Origin: Larus michahellis
Lineage: Eukaryota > Chordata > Aves > Charadriiformes > Laridae
DNA: 64,000 bases
Direction: 5' to 3'
Assembly (NCBI RefSeq): GCF_964199755.1
Contig: NC_133901.1
Coordinates: forward strand, 24,895,583-24,959,582
The translations under genes and the position numbers were made by a program. Shown here one piece after another: positions 12,501-24,779 of this stretch; position 1 is the stretch's first letter; each line of letters begins with the position of its first letter. Under the pieces are notes generated by a model, which was not told the origin of the DNA, searched no databases, and worked only from the letters and a program-made list of their open reading frames with translations.

Positions 12501-12760
12501 TTTAGGCCAATAAGTATCAAACAGCCACACTTTGTTAAATTGATATGTTCTTTCCAAACTTGGAGAATGTTGGTAAAAATTACTATCTTTTTGATAAAAT
12601 GATATTAGCATGTTCAAATAGGGAAAAATATTCTGGCTGTTTTGACTCGGACTTAAAGGAGGTTCACTTTTCTTCTGTTGGAGAAAGAGAGTCCTAGTCT
12701 AACTGTGGCTCTGCTGAAAACTAATAGTAAGAGAGAAATAACTTGCAGCTGGGGGGGCGG

Positions 12761-12826
12761 GGAATAAAAACAACAGCAAACCAATCACAACAACAAAAAC
12801 CCCAAACGAAACACCCCCCACACACT
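12761..12826 (+). repeat. A/C-rich low-complexity tract
   Basis: A G-run (GGGGGGGCGGGG at 12751-12762) is followed by about 60 bases of A and C with very few other letters, including CCCCCCACACAC at the end. It is the same kind of tract as at 3510 and 20971. Confidence 0.75.
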
Positions 12827-13442
12827 CTGACAAAGCAAGAGATGTGGTCACAGTCAGAAATACACATGGCAGCTCTGCTTAAGCTCTGTAAAGTCCTGCA
12901 TTTGGCCCAGAAGGTATTTTAACTTTTGCCTCATCACATAATGGGGGCTCTGTAACTCAAGGTAATGCCATCCTCCCCAAAGGCAAATATACCCACACTG
13001 TAATATTTACTATTAAAAAGCCCCACAGTACAGGAATTTTTGTGATACTGGTCAAAGTTACATATAGCGATTTTTTTTTTCTTTTTTGGACACTATTTTC
13101 CTATATCAAATGGCACTATAAATACACATTCTATTGCTAGGTGTTATACTTCTGCTGTAGGCATGAGTCTGTAGAGGTAAATGTCACCGCTCCCAGAATC
13201 CATTCTTTGTGCAATGTTTTTAAGATTACTTGAGGCTTGCAGCCTTTATTTTAAAATGTCCCTTTTGTGAATATTTTTATTTAAGTCTGAGTTTGTAAAT
13301 TGGTTATGTCATGAGTTTAATACTACTCTTTGTTGTGTTTATTAAGAAACATACATAAGAAATCCATCAAAGAAAATATGTCACTTCTGTTCCTTCAGTC
13401 TATTTTCTGTAGTAGAGACAAATGATGTTTTGTTCCTTGGTA

Positions 13443-13500
13443 GGGTGTTGGGTGGGGTTTTTTTTTTGTGTGGGTGGTTTGTTTGGTTTTTTTTTTTTTG
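13443..13500 (+). repeat. G/T-only low-complexity tract
   Basis: Fifty-eight bases contain only G and T, with two long T runs. It is the complement-strand equivalent of the A/C-only tracts. G runs (GGG, GGGG) are present but too irregular for a confident quadruplex. Confidence 0.8.
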
Positions 13501-14199
13501 AGAGGGAATGATTTTGATATTAGCCATGTGATAGCCTAAAGAGTAAAAATTTCCATTTTGGTAGTGTTTGAATTGGGAGCAGGCAAACCATGAAACTTTG
13601 ATTATCTGTTTAAGTTCTACACGTGGCTGACTCCTGCTAACAGCTGACTGAGATTATTTGGTTACTTTATGCAACAGCTCACGTGCATGACTGAGCTGGT
13701 GAGGCACAGAGACATCTCCAGGTCCCAAGTGCATGCACTGCAGATTAAAATCACCTGAAGAAGGAGAGGTTTTTAGAGGGGGTCTCTCCTGACTCTTGTG
13801 AGAGATGAAGATGTTTTCTCATGTACTGGGGAATTGTCTTCAGAGGATGGGGAGTTACCAGCGTAGACTGTTGAAAAGCGCACGGCATGGTTATGTTAGA
13901 TTTCATTGTAAGAATAACAGATATGTTTTTGAAAAGACCACGACATCTATAGTGAATTAACATGTAAAGGTAACCTAATCTGCACTGTGGAGAAAGCTGA
14001 GAAGGAATCACTAAATCTGGCATAAATAATATTTTAACTTATAGCCGTTATTAGTGAATTCTGCTCTAGTTCTTTGACTCTTCTCCTTTTACGAAGTAGT
14101 TTAAAAAAATAAAATTCACACTACCGTTGTAACTTAATATTAAACAACTGAGGATAAGTGGAATCATACTTTAGTCCTGCAAAGTCAAATCATCAGGTT

Positions 14200-17100
14200 G
14201 TTTTTTGTTTGTTTGTTTTTAAGATTCATTCTTTCTGTCTACCTTTGTCTTTCTCATGTCTGAGAGCAGAGAGGGTGGATGAAAATCGGTGGTAATAGAA
14301 CTAGTTCAATATATCCTTACAGTACAGGAAAGTTGGTCTGACTGTCAGATTGTAGAGGCAGATGTAGTGTCAGACCCAAAGAATTAACTCTGGCTTTTAT
14401 GCAGAATATGGCTAAAAATTTGCTGCTTTCAACTCTGAAACTGTAAGCATTGCAGAGATGTGGGCAAAATGGAGGGAGTTAATAGAATTGATTTTAGTCA
14501 GGTCTTTTTACACATAAGTAGCTGCAGACTGACAAGTGGCTTGTTCTCTAGTACGCACTGAGCAAAATGTGTGGGATATTTGCAGACCATGGGCTTCTGG
14601 TTGTGAGCTTACTGAAGCAGAGAAGAAAACTGAGACATCTTACTGAAGTTATTTGAAGCCTATTATATTCTGAATATAACTCTTCCACGCAAAGAAAAAA
14701 TGTGAGACATAAATGGGAACTTGCTTATACAACTGATGAGTGGGTAATGCAGCTACTCTTGAAAACAGAAGGATAGGGCATGCAAAAGGATAGAAGAATA
14801 CTTATATAAGATTCAAAAGGAATATATGAACAGGCACTAATATCAGACAAATTAACATTAGAAAGAGCTTTGGAAGATGCAAACTATGTGGGACAGCTAA
14901 AGAGAAGAAAAAAAAAACCCACCTTGACATCAGTTGTATAATAACAAGGAAATGACCCTCCATCCAACAAAAAAACCCCAACCAAAATATAACCAACTAC
15001 AAAAAATAATGCACCACCAGAGACGCATAGGAGTCAGCTACACACATAACGAAGAGAGAAGGCTGTATTGCATTAGTGGCATCAGCATTGATGACGTGCA
15101 TGTGATGTCTCAGAAAAATGTGTGTGATTCAAAATTGATATCATTGGAGGATTCATCTCCTCTATCTTCAGATGCCTTATAGTAGGATATTGGAAAGAAA
15201 TCTAATCTACCAGCCTTACTTTTCATCATTAAAGAGAAATGGCCAATTCCCAAGGCAGTTAGTATCATCCTGCAGTGCTGGAGTTAATTGGAATTAATTG
15301 AAACTAGGATGATTTTCTTTCCCTTTATTGACTATAAAAGAGCCTGAACAACTAGATTAGACTTTGGCTAACAATTAAATATCTCAAGTTTGGTGAAACA
15401 AATCTCACTTCAGGACATATGTAAATAGGAGCCCTGAGGCAAAAATATAAGAAAAAAACCCACAACATCCTCAGTACTAAGGAAACTAGGAGTGTATGAA
15501 AGGCATCCATTTCCATAATGAAGAAGTGCTATATTAAATGCTTTTAGAAGAAAGAAGATAAAAGCAATACGTTTAAATATGGCATCAAAGCCAGCAGCAG
15601 GAACAAACAACTTTAAAATCATTAAGTTTGTGAAAACCTGAATGACCATGGAATTCATAAAAATAAATTTCACCTCAGAGAAAACTTAAAAAGACTTCCT
15701 GGCATGTTTGAAGGCATAGAAAATTTCTCAGGACATTGCAAAACTGGTCTACCCGTGGCTTGGCAATAGGGTTTCTTTTCCGTAAAAAAGGAACTTATGC
15801 ATATGGTACATCTTTAGCATGATTACAAAGCTAGAGATACTATTGGCACGACTAAGCTAAATTATTGCATTTAAAAGGATGAACACTGGTGTGACCTAGC
15901 TGTGCGTAGACCCTTAAGGCCTTAAAATGCCAGCTGCTTCAGATGAGATGACTTTCAAGCTCTTCACGTGAAGCGCATCAACTGTATAAAATGTCTCAGC
16001 CCTGGTACTGGCAGAGGGAATGTGTGTAGAAGAGCAAGCAAGTTAGCAGGGATTTCGGCACTCTGTGTGGAAGATTATGCTTCATGAGAATGTCCTTGGC
16101 ACAACCATCTGCCTAAGAAGTATTCCAGAAAGCAGATGTGTGAAGAATGAGGACTGGCAGCAGTTACACGCCTTGCTAATGACAATCTAATACCAGTGGC
16201 ACGACAAATTTAATCATTTGCAAGATGCAGAGAGAGTAAAGCTTAAAGATTAAATGCAATGAAGTGCAAGTACAAACTGGTTTTGATCAAATGAATTACT
16301 TCAGTTGCATCATAGAGGAACAGAGAAAAGTTCCGATCCAAATAAAGTGAAAGCTATAAAGCTTTTAAAAAAAAAACCCTCTTATCAATAAATTACATTG
16401 GGTACAATGAACTTGCACGTACTAAGACAGGTACTGAGGATAGCAATGGTTGTAGTGCATCTACCTTGAGAGGAGAACTTGGAGACCAGGAGGGTGTTGG
16501 AAGGAGTGGGTAGCAAGAGGCTAACGTGAACAAGGCTTTCCAAACGAGATAGGCATCATTCTGCTCAAACTAAAATACTACAGTGAAAGCAGGGCAATAA
16601 AATGGCTACTAGAACTTTGTAAGCAACAGCTGGAGCAATATTCTTGCTATGGCCCTCTGGTGATGTGGACTGAGAGCTAAAGCCAGTGTACCAAAATTAC
16701 ACTTAAATAGGAAAATAATTATCTGGCATATTTTCAGGAAGTCAGATCACATATTTTATCATTACATAGATATAACTACACAGTAACACTTAAAATAGTT
16801 CACAGATCTGTGGAGAGCGTTTTTGACGGATCTCCGGTTTCTGCATTGCCAAGATTCAGAGGATGCTCTCACACTTATGAAGGTACAGCTTGAAAGGAAA
16901 ATATGATCCCCTATGAGAAAATCCTGTAAAGAACTTATTTTCTTGCACGATTTTGTTGAAGGATGAGCTATAAGTGTGGAAGAAGGCTTGGAGGAATAAT
17001 GTGTCTTATTTTCTGATGCTTGCTTGTGTTTGTAAAGATGCTAACAAAAACAGAAACAAAAGCGATAATTAGCTGTATCTTTAGGAAAAAAAAAAAAAGA

Positions 17101-18950
17101 GATGATCTGTATAAAAATAACAGAATCTCCCTTCCTCTATCAGAAGACTGTGGAAAAAAGAGTAAATAAGGAGGTGGGTGTCATGCCAGAAGGAAAGAGA
17201 ACAGTAGCTCCAAAGAAAATGAAAATTTTAAAGAAGTTTTTTTGATGACTAGTTGGTATAGTAGTGAAGATAGACCAGAGAGCTGTTCTCTTGGCCCAGT
17301 ATGAGTGTACAAACAGAACTGTGATCAGGGATTTGTGTATCCCTATAGAACATAAAAGCAGGGCACCAAGGTGACCTGTGCTGGGTGAAGCCCGCGGCAA
17401 AGCTGACAGCAACAGAGTAACATGCAATGTACTAATGAAATTATATTAGTGCTTATTTGTACAGTTGTGAGAAACAATACTCATTCCAGATATGGAAGTA
17501 GATTCAAAACCTGTGTGAGAAGATCAGGACATGGTTTAGCACTTTTGCAGAGGACTGTTTTACTCAGTAGTGTACTTCTGGCCAGTTAAGTAATGAGTAA
17601 GAGGCGCTGGAAGTGACTTAAAAAAAGCAGTCTTTTAATCTCCCTATGCTGAGCTGAGCCGAGCTGCTGAGAGCAGGATAGCCTTTGTAAAGCCTTGTTA
17701 ATAGAAAGCTTGTTTAGTTTAATATATCCTCTGAGAATCTCTAGTCCTGTGAGCAGATTGGTCCAAGGATTATGTCTTCAGATTCTCCAGCAGCTTTTTC
17801 CACAGTGTAACCCATGTTACATGCACAATTATCTAGCTGGATGAAGTTGGAAGTCTCTAATAGGTTTGTGAAGAAAGCACGTAAAGAAGTGGAGGGCTCA
17901 GTGTTGAGGAAGCGAAGACGTATTGCACAGGACTAGGTTCTGGTGTAATACAATGAAAGCAACCTTCTGGCAAGCCAGATCTTTGCTTTTGTAAAGATAT
18001 TTTAAAACAGAGAAAGACCAGTTTGAAAACCCTCATGATATAATGTTCCCTAAGAGGTATGCAAATTTCAGTGCAAAGAACAATTGAGGATAACGAATTA
18101 TGGCAGATACCATAGCAAAAAAAAAAATAATAAAAAAAATTACTGAATGAGGATAATTGCAGCTTTTATACTGCTAGAAGTGAAAGAAATGTGAGGTATT
18201 TATCCTATTACAGTTTAAAATTCTAAATAGGTAAAACAATATTTTGTTTAGGGACAGTGGCAGATTAAAATAACAGCACAGAGGATACATACTAAAAGAG
18301 ATCAAACTGCCTTTTGATCAGCAGAGAAGCTTATAAAATATAAAACAGAAATAGGAAAAACTAGCACTGGATTTCCAGTCAGGATAGTTCATCTCACTGC
18401 TTCTATCGCCGTACTAGTCTGGAGCGCAATAACCAAACTCTTAATACCTGTCTTTGTGCACAAGGCTTTCCTGTGAGCCTGTGAACGAATGGTAGAGAAA
18501 CATAAGTTGAGTGAGGACAGTGTGCTGTGATGGAGAAAATTTGAGACACACAAGGCGGGCGGGGTGTGTACAGGGTGGGAACAAGAGAGATCTTTGTGAG
18601 TGTGACAAGTGACTTTTATGGTTTGGTGAAAAGTATAGTTGGGCAAAGGTGGGAAAAAACCGATTATTTTTGCTGGGGTGAAGATTTGAAGGGGATATAG
18701 TTTTGCAAAGCTATGGTATTCTAGATGAGAAGCTACAATGAGAATTTCTAAGCCTTTCTTCTGTTTTACTCCATTTTTAAAGGAATGTGGGGACTTAACG
18801 AAATTAAAGGGTGCTCACTTTCAGGCAAACAGAAAGATGTATGATTTTACAGCAGCAATTCATGGTGTGGCAATCATTGCCTGAAGAAATCACGGAGCTT
18901 GTGAGAAAGGGAAGTGTAATCTGATACTGTAACACAATTACAGCTGTGCA
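14200..18950 (+). other. Purine-biased block, possibly decayed transposon coding sequence
   Basis: Much of this block is A/G-biased on the + strand, unlike its flanks. Parts of it read like eroded coding sequence. In the frame of 15990, 87 codons to 16250 have three stops (16044, 16188 and 16251) with a mixed, soluble amino-acid composition between them, such as Q-W-H-D-K-F-N-H-L-Q-D-A-E-R-V. Near 18850-18910 the wording resembles the 3' end of CR1-type elements (a GTGGCAATCATTGCCTGAAG stretch). No element boundaries, LTRs or target-site duplications could be found, and no family can be named. An A13 run lies at 17086-17098. Old LINE or LTR-element DNA is an inference only. Confidence 0.3.
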
Positions 18951-19975
18951 AGCCAAGGCAAGAGGTGGGTGACAGACCTTAGGCCTCTGGGAGGGGTGAG
19001 GGAATACCCCTGCTTATTTCTGTACAACCCACAAGATGTAATTGTAGGCTTTTATTTTTTCCATCTGCTGCTGGGACATCAGCATGATGGTAAATAACGA
19101 ATGTGCCACAGTACGAGGAGATCTGTGCCCTTGTAATGCTGTCATTGCTGTGTTTGGATAAAGTATAAAATGCTTTTGTAATTTTTTTAATGGATTACTT
19201 TTGATGTGTTATTAGAGATGTTGCAGGTATTAGTCAGGCATTGGTTTCAGAGAGGTTAAGCCAGTCTCTTAAAGCTTGCCTACCTCATGTCTGACAGTTC
19301 ATTATGTTTCCAGTGAAAGATTCTGGAAACAGATCATGAAAGATATTTTTGTTATAATTTGGCATCAGTCCCTTCTATTTATTGGCACAATACACTGTGC
19401 ACATGTACCAAGGCTGGCACTGACCCAAATACAGGCAATAATAGAGGTGGGGGAAAGTACAGTGCAGCATGAATGAGCATGAGGTTTTCTCATTCTCAGT
19501 GTTTCATTACAGATGGAGAGGTCAGCTATTGGGGTTTCAGTCACGAGTTGCTTGTAATACAAAAGCCAGCTATACTGTGCATGAGCAAGTGTTAGCTGTT
19601 CCCTGAATGTGATTTGGTTAAGAAACACATTCATTGAGATCACTGCTTTTCTTTTCCTTTCCCATCTCTGACAACTCCTGCGCTTAACTCCTAATCCAGA
19701 TCTGATTTCAAAATGCCACTCAGATTTCACTCTAATGGTTTGTTTCCAAATACTTTCACATTTTAATTGACTTAGACCTAGATTTGTATTCAGATGGCTA
19801 ACTCTGTGAGAACTTATGCTCAGTTTATTTCCTTTTTTTCACAGATATTTTTTTCCCCACATAAAACTGATGTAGTCACTTGCTTATCTTTTATCTTTTT
19901 TTTTTTTTTTTCTTATTGGTAGAGGTATGGCCTGTTCTGATTCAGTGAACTTTAAAATTATTTCTTGGCTGTTGA

Positions 19976-19995
19976 TGACAGCTTGGTTGGATGAC
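19976..19995 (+). repeat. First copy of an exact 20-base repeat
   Basis: TGACAGCTTGGTTGGATGAC occurs here and again, identical, at 21309-21328 in the same orientation, 1333 bases away. The flanks share little similarity. Confidence 0.8.
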
Positions 19996-20970
19996 AGTAT
20001 TTGGATAACTAAGACCATTGATCTGTTTTACCCTGAGAAAACATAGGAAGGAATTTGGTCACTTGGAGGCACTTGACTAAATTCTTCTAAAAATTTGTTG
20101 CAAGTAGAGGGGACCTGTTTGCAGCAGTGCAGTTAACTCTCTCCAACGTGTTTACATAGCTCTGCAGTCTGCTGTGGAAGGTGGGTAAAGCATGGTCCTT
20201 TCTTCTCTGGGGCTTCAGCTTTCAGGATTTATGTTAGAGGCCTTGTGTGCTTTGGTTTCCAAGAATGCCTATGATGACGACCTGGCAGATATCAAAATGA
20301 CTTCTAAGCCTGTGAGAGGAGCATGGATAGCCTAGCACTATAAATAACTGATCTTTTGCAATAGTACGGCTAGAGCTAATTTGGCAACAACCAAAGTACA
20401 GTAGTGTAGAGGACAGAAGATCAAGTAAAGAATGGAAATAATCTCTGGACCTGTGTTTCTTAAAGTGTGAAAGAGCTCTGAGCAGCAGCAGGTAGGACAT
20501 GCCTCCTGCTTTCCATATGAGCTAAGGCAACGCACCAGGCTCGCTGTGTGTGAACTGCAAGGGTCCTGTAAGGTGTTTTGTAAGTGAAAATCTGAATACA
20601 ATATAGGTTAGTTTGATTTGCCCTTCTGAGTTGGTGTCAGTTATGTGTGGTCTAATGGCTGAATTTTTCATGTTGAACTATAATAAGCTCTTGTCTAGAG
20701 CATTACCATTAAGACTCCCATGGCAAGGCGTTCCTTTGCATGTCACTCAGTGACTTAGGTCATGTAATCCTCCAAGCTCCTGTCAAACAAAGGTAGGCAA
20801 TGCTGCCACAGGCACCTGAGTTGGCAAGGCTTTCTGGTACTCTGGTATGGATCACTACATCTAGATTTCTGTGTTGCTAATTAATAATCCAAACTGAAGG
20901 ACACCTATTATTTATTAGGAGGATGATAATCTCCAGCAGTTTTTTTGAATCAAAATCCATTATGATACCT

Positions 20971-21027
20971 TAAAAAAACCACAAAACAAACAAAAACCAA
21001 AACCAAACCCCAATCTCCCAAAAAAAC
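20971..21027 (+). repeat. A/C-rich low-complexity tract
   Basis: A run of A and C with a few T, made of CAAA and CCAAA units. It belongs to the same class as the tract at 3510. Confidence 0.8.
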
Positions 21028-21308
21028 CCTGTCGGAAGTGTGGAAACTGAAAACATGTTAAAACGTATTGCTAAGTATCCTGGGTATCTTAGCAGTAGCA
21101 GTGATATTTTTGAGTACTTAATGAATTGTATGTAACACTGCAGTATAGAAATAGCTGGCATCAAGGTACTCTCTTGGAGCTTGCAATGTTAAAGTCAAAT
21201 TCTTCTCAAAAAAAAAGAAAAATAGGGAAGAGAAAATGGTCAAATGTTTTGGTTTTGCTAGAATTGGAAATTGTTACTATTTTGTGCTAGATGCTATTTA
21301 ATTGACAT

Positions 21309-21365
21309 TGACAGCTTGGTTGGATGACCAAGCTTTTAACTCTACTACGTTTTAAACTCTACTAC
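21309..21365 (+). repeat. Second copy of the 20-base repeat with an adjacent imperfect tandem duplication
   Basis: The second exact copy of the 20-mer is at 21309-21328. Directly after it, a unit close to TTTAACTCTACTAC is repeated twice (about 21335-21367) with one-base differences. The combination suggests a small local rearrangement or replication slippage. Confidence 0.6.
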
Positions 21366-21689
21366 ATTTATCTTCATCTTGCTTACTGTGGAATCTGGGA
21401 CTAAGTATCAAATAGAGTTAGTATTCCAAATTGTAAAAAAAATTATATGAAAACCCCACCAAACAGCCCAGCATTAGTGAATCATAATTAGTTTAAAATC
21501 ACATAATAGAAACTTAAAAAAATATTTTCTGGTGTTTGGTACTAGAAACCTGCTCCAACCTCTGTAATGTAGCCCTTGGAGATAGATCATTTTAGGCTGC
21601 ATTTGGAACTTTTTTCCTGTGGCTTTCAAGGCAGAAGAGAACTGTAACACAGTGACAATAACATCTATTTAACCTACATATAAGGCTGT

Positions 21690-22345
21690 TGAGAATGTTT
21701 TTGTAGAAAAGAGATCTTGTCAGGCAAATCTAATTTTATCCTTGGATGAAATTACAAGTTTGATAAAAATGACCTGCACTTAATAAGCTTTGTTAAGGCA
21801 TTTGGAATGGCATTACGATAAAAAATTAGCTCTCTACAGTATCAATAAGGCATGCATTAAATTGATTAAGATTTAGCTGGTTGATAGACCTGAAGAAATA
21901 ATCACCAGTGGAGAACTGCCATGAACTGGTGAGTGCTTCAGTGCAGGTTTTAGAGGAATCAATAGAAAATTTGATATTCAATAATTTCACCACTATGAAG
22001 TTACTGATGATAAAACATGTGAATGATGCAGACTAAATCAAGATAAGGACAGAGTGGTCATGTATATGTACCTTGATTGCCTGGTAAGCTGGTCTCATTC
22101 AAATATATTTCCTCTAATTGGATTCCTGAAAACAAATAAGCAAGGAGACCCAACTTCCCTGCAGTGCCTGTGGGTTGTAGTGACTTTTCATGAGCTCTGA
22201 GGAAAGAGATGCACGCCAACTGCAAGGGGAGAATAAAACTAGTGTGCCAATGCTTCTGTATTAGACACTAGTGAGACCAGTGCTAGAAAACCATGCCCAA
22301 TGTGGTGGTCCATGTTTTAAAGGGGTTTTCAAAAAGTTGGGAAAG
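21690..22345 (+). mobile_element. Decayed CR1 LINE fragment (reverse-transcriptase region)
   Basis: The wording follows the ORF2 reverse-transcriptase part of sauropsid CR1 elements in the right order. First comes TCAGGCAAATCTAATTTTAT, then GATGAAATTACAAGTTTGATA, then AAGGCATTTGGAATGGCATT, then a GATTGCCTGGTAAGCTGGTC segment. It ends with ACTAGTGAGACCAGTGCTAG and AAAAAGTTGGGAAAG, which match the stretch where CR1 codes for L-x-L-V-R-P-x-L-E-Y. Stops and indels occur in every frame, so it is dead. The 5' part and the 3' end with its short terminal repeats were not found. CR1 is the dominant LINE of birds and reptiles. The assignment rests on remembered family wording, not on an alignment. Confidence 0.75.
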
Positions 22346-24779
22346 ATGTAAGAAAGAAAGAGCCCCCCCACTCTTTTCCCCCCAAATACTAAAAATAAAG
22401 GAAAAGGTAAAACAGTGACAATGAAATCTTTAAGTACCTTTTCATGAAAAAAATACATGATACTGGAATGTTTATTTTTTTAAAATAAATTTATGCAGGC
22501 AATAAGCTAACTCTGTGCTAAAGGACACAAAACAGATGTTTTATCAGTGACAAACCAGTGGAAAATATTCCTAAGGGAAGTAATGAACTCTCCATTCCTG
22601 GTATTTTCTGGTCAGGAATGGATACCTTCCTGATACCTGGTATCCTTTAGCTCACACAAGTTTCTGAAATCAATACGGAATGAAATTTAAGAGTCTGATG
22701 CCCAGGAGTTCAGAATTGATACTGTAAAAGGCCCTGCGCAGCCTAAAATTTAAGCTTTATGAATTTAATTAGTTAACACCTTAGAAGCCCTTTGACACTA
22801 GGGAAGTCACAGAAGTACTCACTTACTTCCCCTTCCTTTTGGAAACATAGCTGGCTTAGTATCTGAGAAAGATTTAATCTTTAAGTATTTTTTTTCTTAA
22901 TTTCCTATAACCTGGAACAACTATGCATACGACTGTGTGACTACACTCGGTAAACCCTATCTTTCCAGTTACTTATCTCTGCTTCATTTAGCTTGTTAAC
23001 ATTCTGTGGAAGCACATCTATGTTCCTCTTTGTTCTCTATCAGAGGAATAAGTACTTCGCTATCTTTGAGTGTGAACCTGTAGTTCTTGAATGAGTTTTA
23101 CAATACTGTATTGGCTTTGTACTCAATTATAATCACTAGCTTCAAGTTTGTCAACAACAGACTGCAGAGGACACTTAACTCATTTAACATCCTGAGAAAA
23201 TTGCTGTGTGCCAAGGTATTTAGATTTAAAGTAACTTTGATTTATTTTTTTTTTTTTACACTCTGTCTCCAACATGTATGAATAAAATTACAGTAACGGA
23301 CTATTCTCTCTTATTCTGGAAAAATATCTTCAAATCACATTGAAGATCTCATGGAAATTGACACCAGATCAAAGATCTGTCTATCTCTGCAGAACTGTTG
23401 TTGTTAGCATGCTGTTGCAAGGCTTTTGATGGTGCACAGGGAAAACACTATCCCAGCCAGGATATGGTTAGTGATGGACAGCTTTCAGAGGGTCAAATGT
23501 TTATTTTGCTACAGGTGTCACAATAGGTGTCCCAGCAAATAGCTACCTGTGGTACTGTCACAGAAGCTGCCTTAAATCTGTGTTAACTAGACTCATTCTT
23601 CACAAACATCATGACGACAAATGTCTCTGCTTCCTCTGGAGAAAGGCTGCTTTTCCCTCCTTTCTGCCTGGCCAGTGGTGCTACTGCCTCTGCTCCCCAA
23701 AGAGCCAGAGCAAACTGTGTGTGTATGTGATCAGCTGGCGACGTCTGGACCTCGGAAAACAGCAGCAAAGGAAGCTGTGTTGGGGCAGGGTGTTCCCACT
23801 GCCCCAGCCCCTGACAATTTCTCTCCCAGGGGTAGATACTCATTTTCTGGGGAGTTAGTGAGATGAAAGAGAGAGGCACTAGGTACAGTCTCCAGAAACC
23901 TGATTAGCTTCTTATCCGGAAGGCTCAATAGCATAGCAGTAGCTGGTAGGTAGTGCTTGATAATTTGTGGGTATCGGTATCAATGAAAGACTTAAATGAA
24001 GTTGCCTCTCCTCAGTTTCACTTCATCAGTCTGAAGGAACCCCCTGAGGGGACAATTTCCTTTAATCTATTTGGATCATTGGCATTGTCATGATCCGGAT
24101 GAGGGATTATGACACCTTTACTAAAAAAAAAATTATTTTTTTGCCTTTATAGCTAATAATTTTCTTCCAGAGCAGCATTCGAGCAGCTCCCTCTGCTATT
24201 TTTGGCATACACACCTCTAGACTGCAGACAAGAGCTCACTGTCTGCCCCTTTTTCCTATATTATGATTTTCTGTATCTGAGCATGATAGTGGGTGTTATT
24301 CTGGATTCTGTTGCAGTAGTTCTTAACAGTTGCACATCCAGGAAAGCTCTTTTTGATCAGAGTGAGGGGTTCAAACTACAATTTCTGCAAGATGCTAAAT
24401 TAACATTTATAATAGTTATAATATATATGATATATAATGTATATTATAATAATAGATTTTTCAGATGAAAACGTTTCTGGGTTTGGATGCTTGACATTTC
24501 AATGAAAAGTCAGAATTTTCCAAGGGCACTTTCATTCTGTTGAAAGCTGCTTTTTCTGTTGAAAATAGTTTTGAGGGAAAATATTTGACCGGCACAGTTA
24601 AGGGCCGACTATATATACAAATACAGCTTTGTCCTCCCTAGGTTAGTAGCCGAGAACAGAGGACTACAAGTATTTTGCGTTGAGGGATGGCTATGTAAGG
24701 CTGACCCCAGTACTAAGCAAAATATTTGAACACCCTTTTGAAGGAAAAGGGTAATCCAAGGACATGAAGTTACATGGAA
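22346..24779. other. Non-coding stretch between the two CR1 fragments
   Basis: No gene recognised. A GC-richer island at 23580-23934 carries overlapping ORFs in three or more frames on both strands, with no splice structure or family resemblance. An AT-rich simple tract lies at 24396-24460. The interval may include more eroded CR1 sequence, especially near its right end. Confidence 0.4.
24396..24460 (+). repeat. AT-rich low-complexity tract
   Basis: About 65 bases are nearly all A and T, with TATATAT alternations (ATATATATGATATATAATG and similar). Confidence 0.75.

Larger units (their letters stand above)
8473..14199. other. AT-rich non-coding stretch with low-complexity tracts
   Basis: No gene recognised. 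Contents are the polypyrimidine tract at 9430-9507, the A/C-rich tract at 12761-12826 and the G/T-only tract at 13443-13500. ORFs at 11476-11868 (+) and 11735-12211 (-) overlap on opposite strands and look like chance. A strong acceptor at about 10374 (T-rich, ending TTTCAG) leads at once into stops in all frames. A 6-bp-stem hairpin (CCTCGC/GCGAGG) sits near 11674-11692. Confidence 0.45.
18951..21689. other. Non-coding stretch with low-complexity tracts
   Basis: No gene recognised. It holds a T16 run (19896-19911), an A/C-rich tract at 20971-21027 and the two copies of a 20-base sequence listed separately. The - strand ORF at 19365-19730 (121 codons) lacks coding features. Confidence 0.45.

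Noticed and set aside
22540..22700. Repeated GGTAT/TCCTGATACC words near 22600-22650 as a possible small transposon end.
   Set aside because: Short, irregular local echoes (TGGTATTTTCTGGTCAGG, ACCTTCCTGATACCTGGTAT) without terminal inverted repeats or target duplication.
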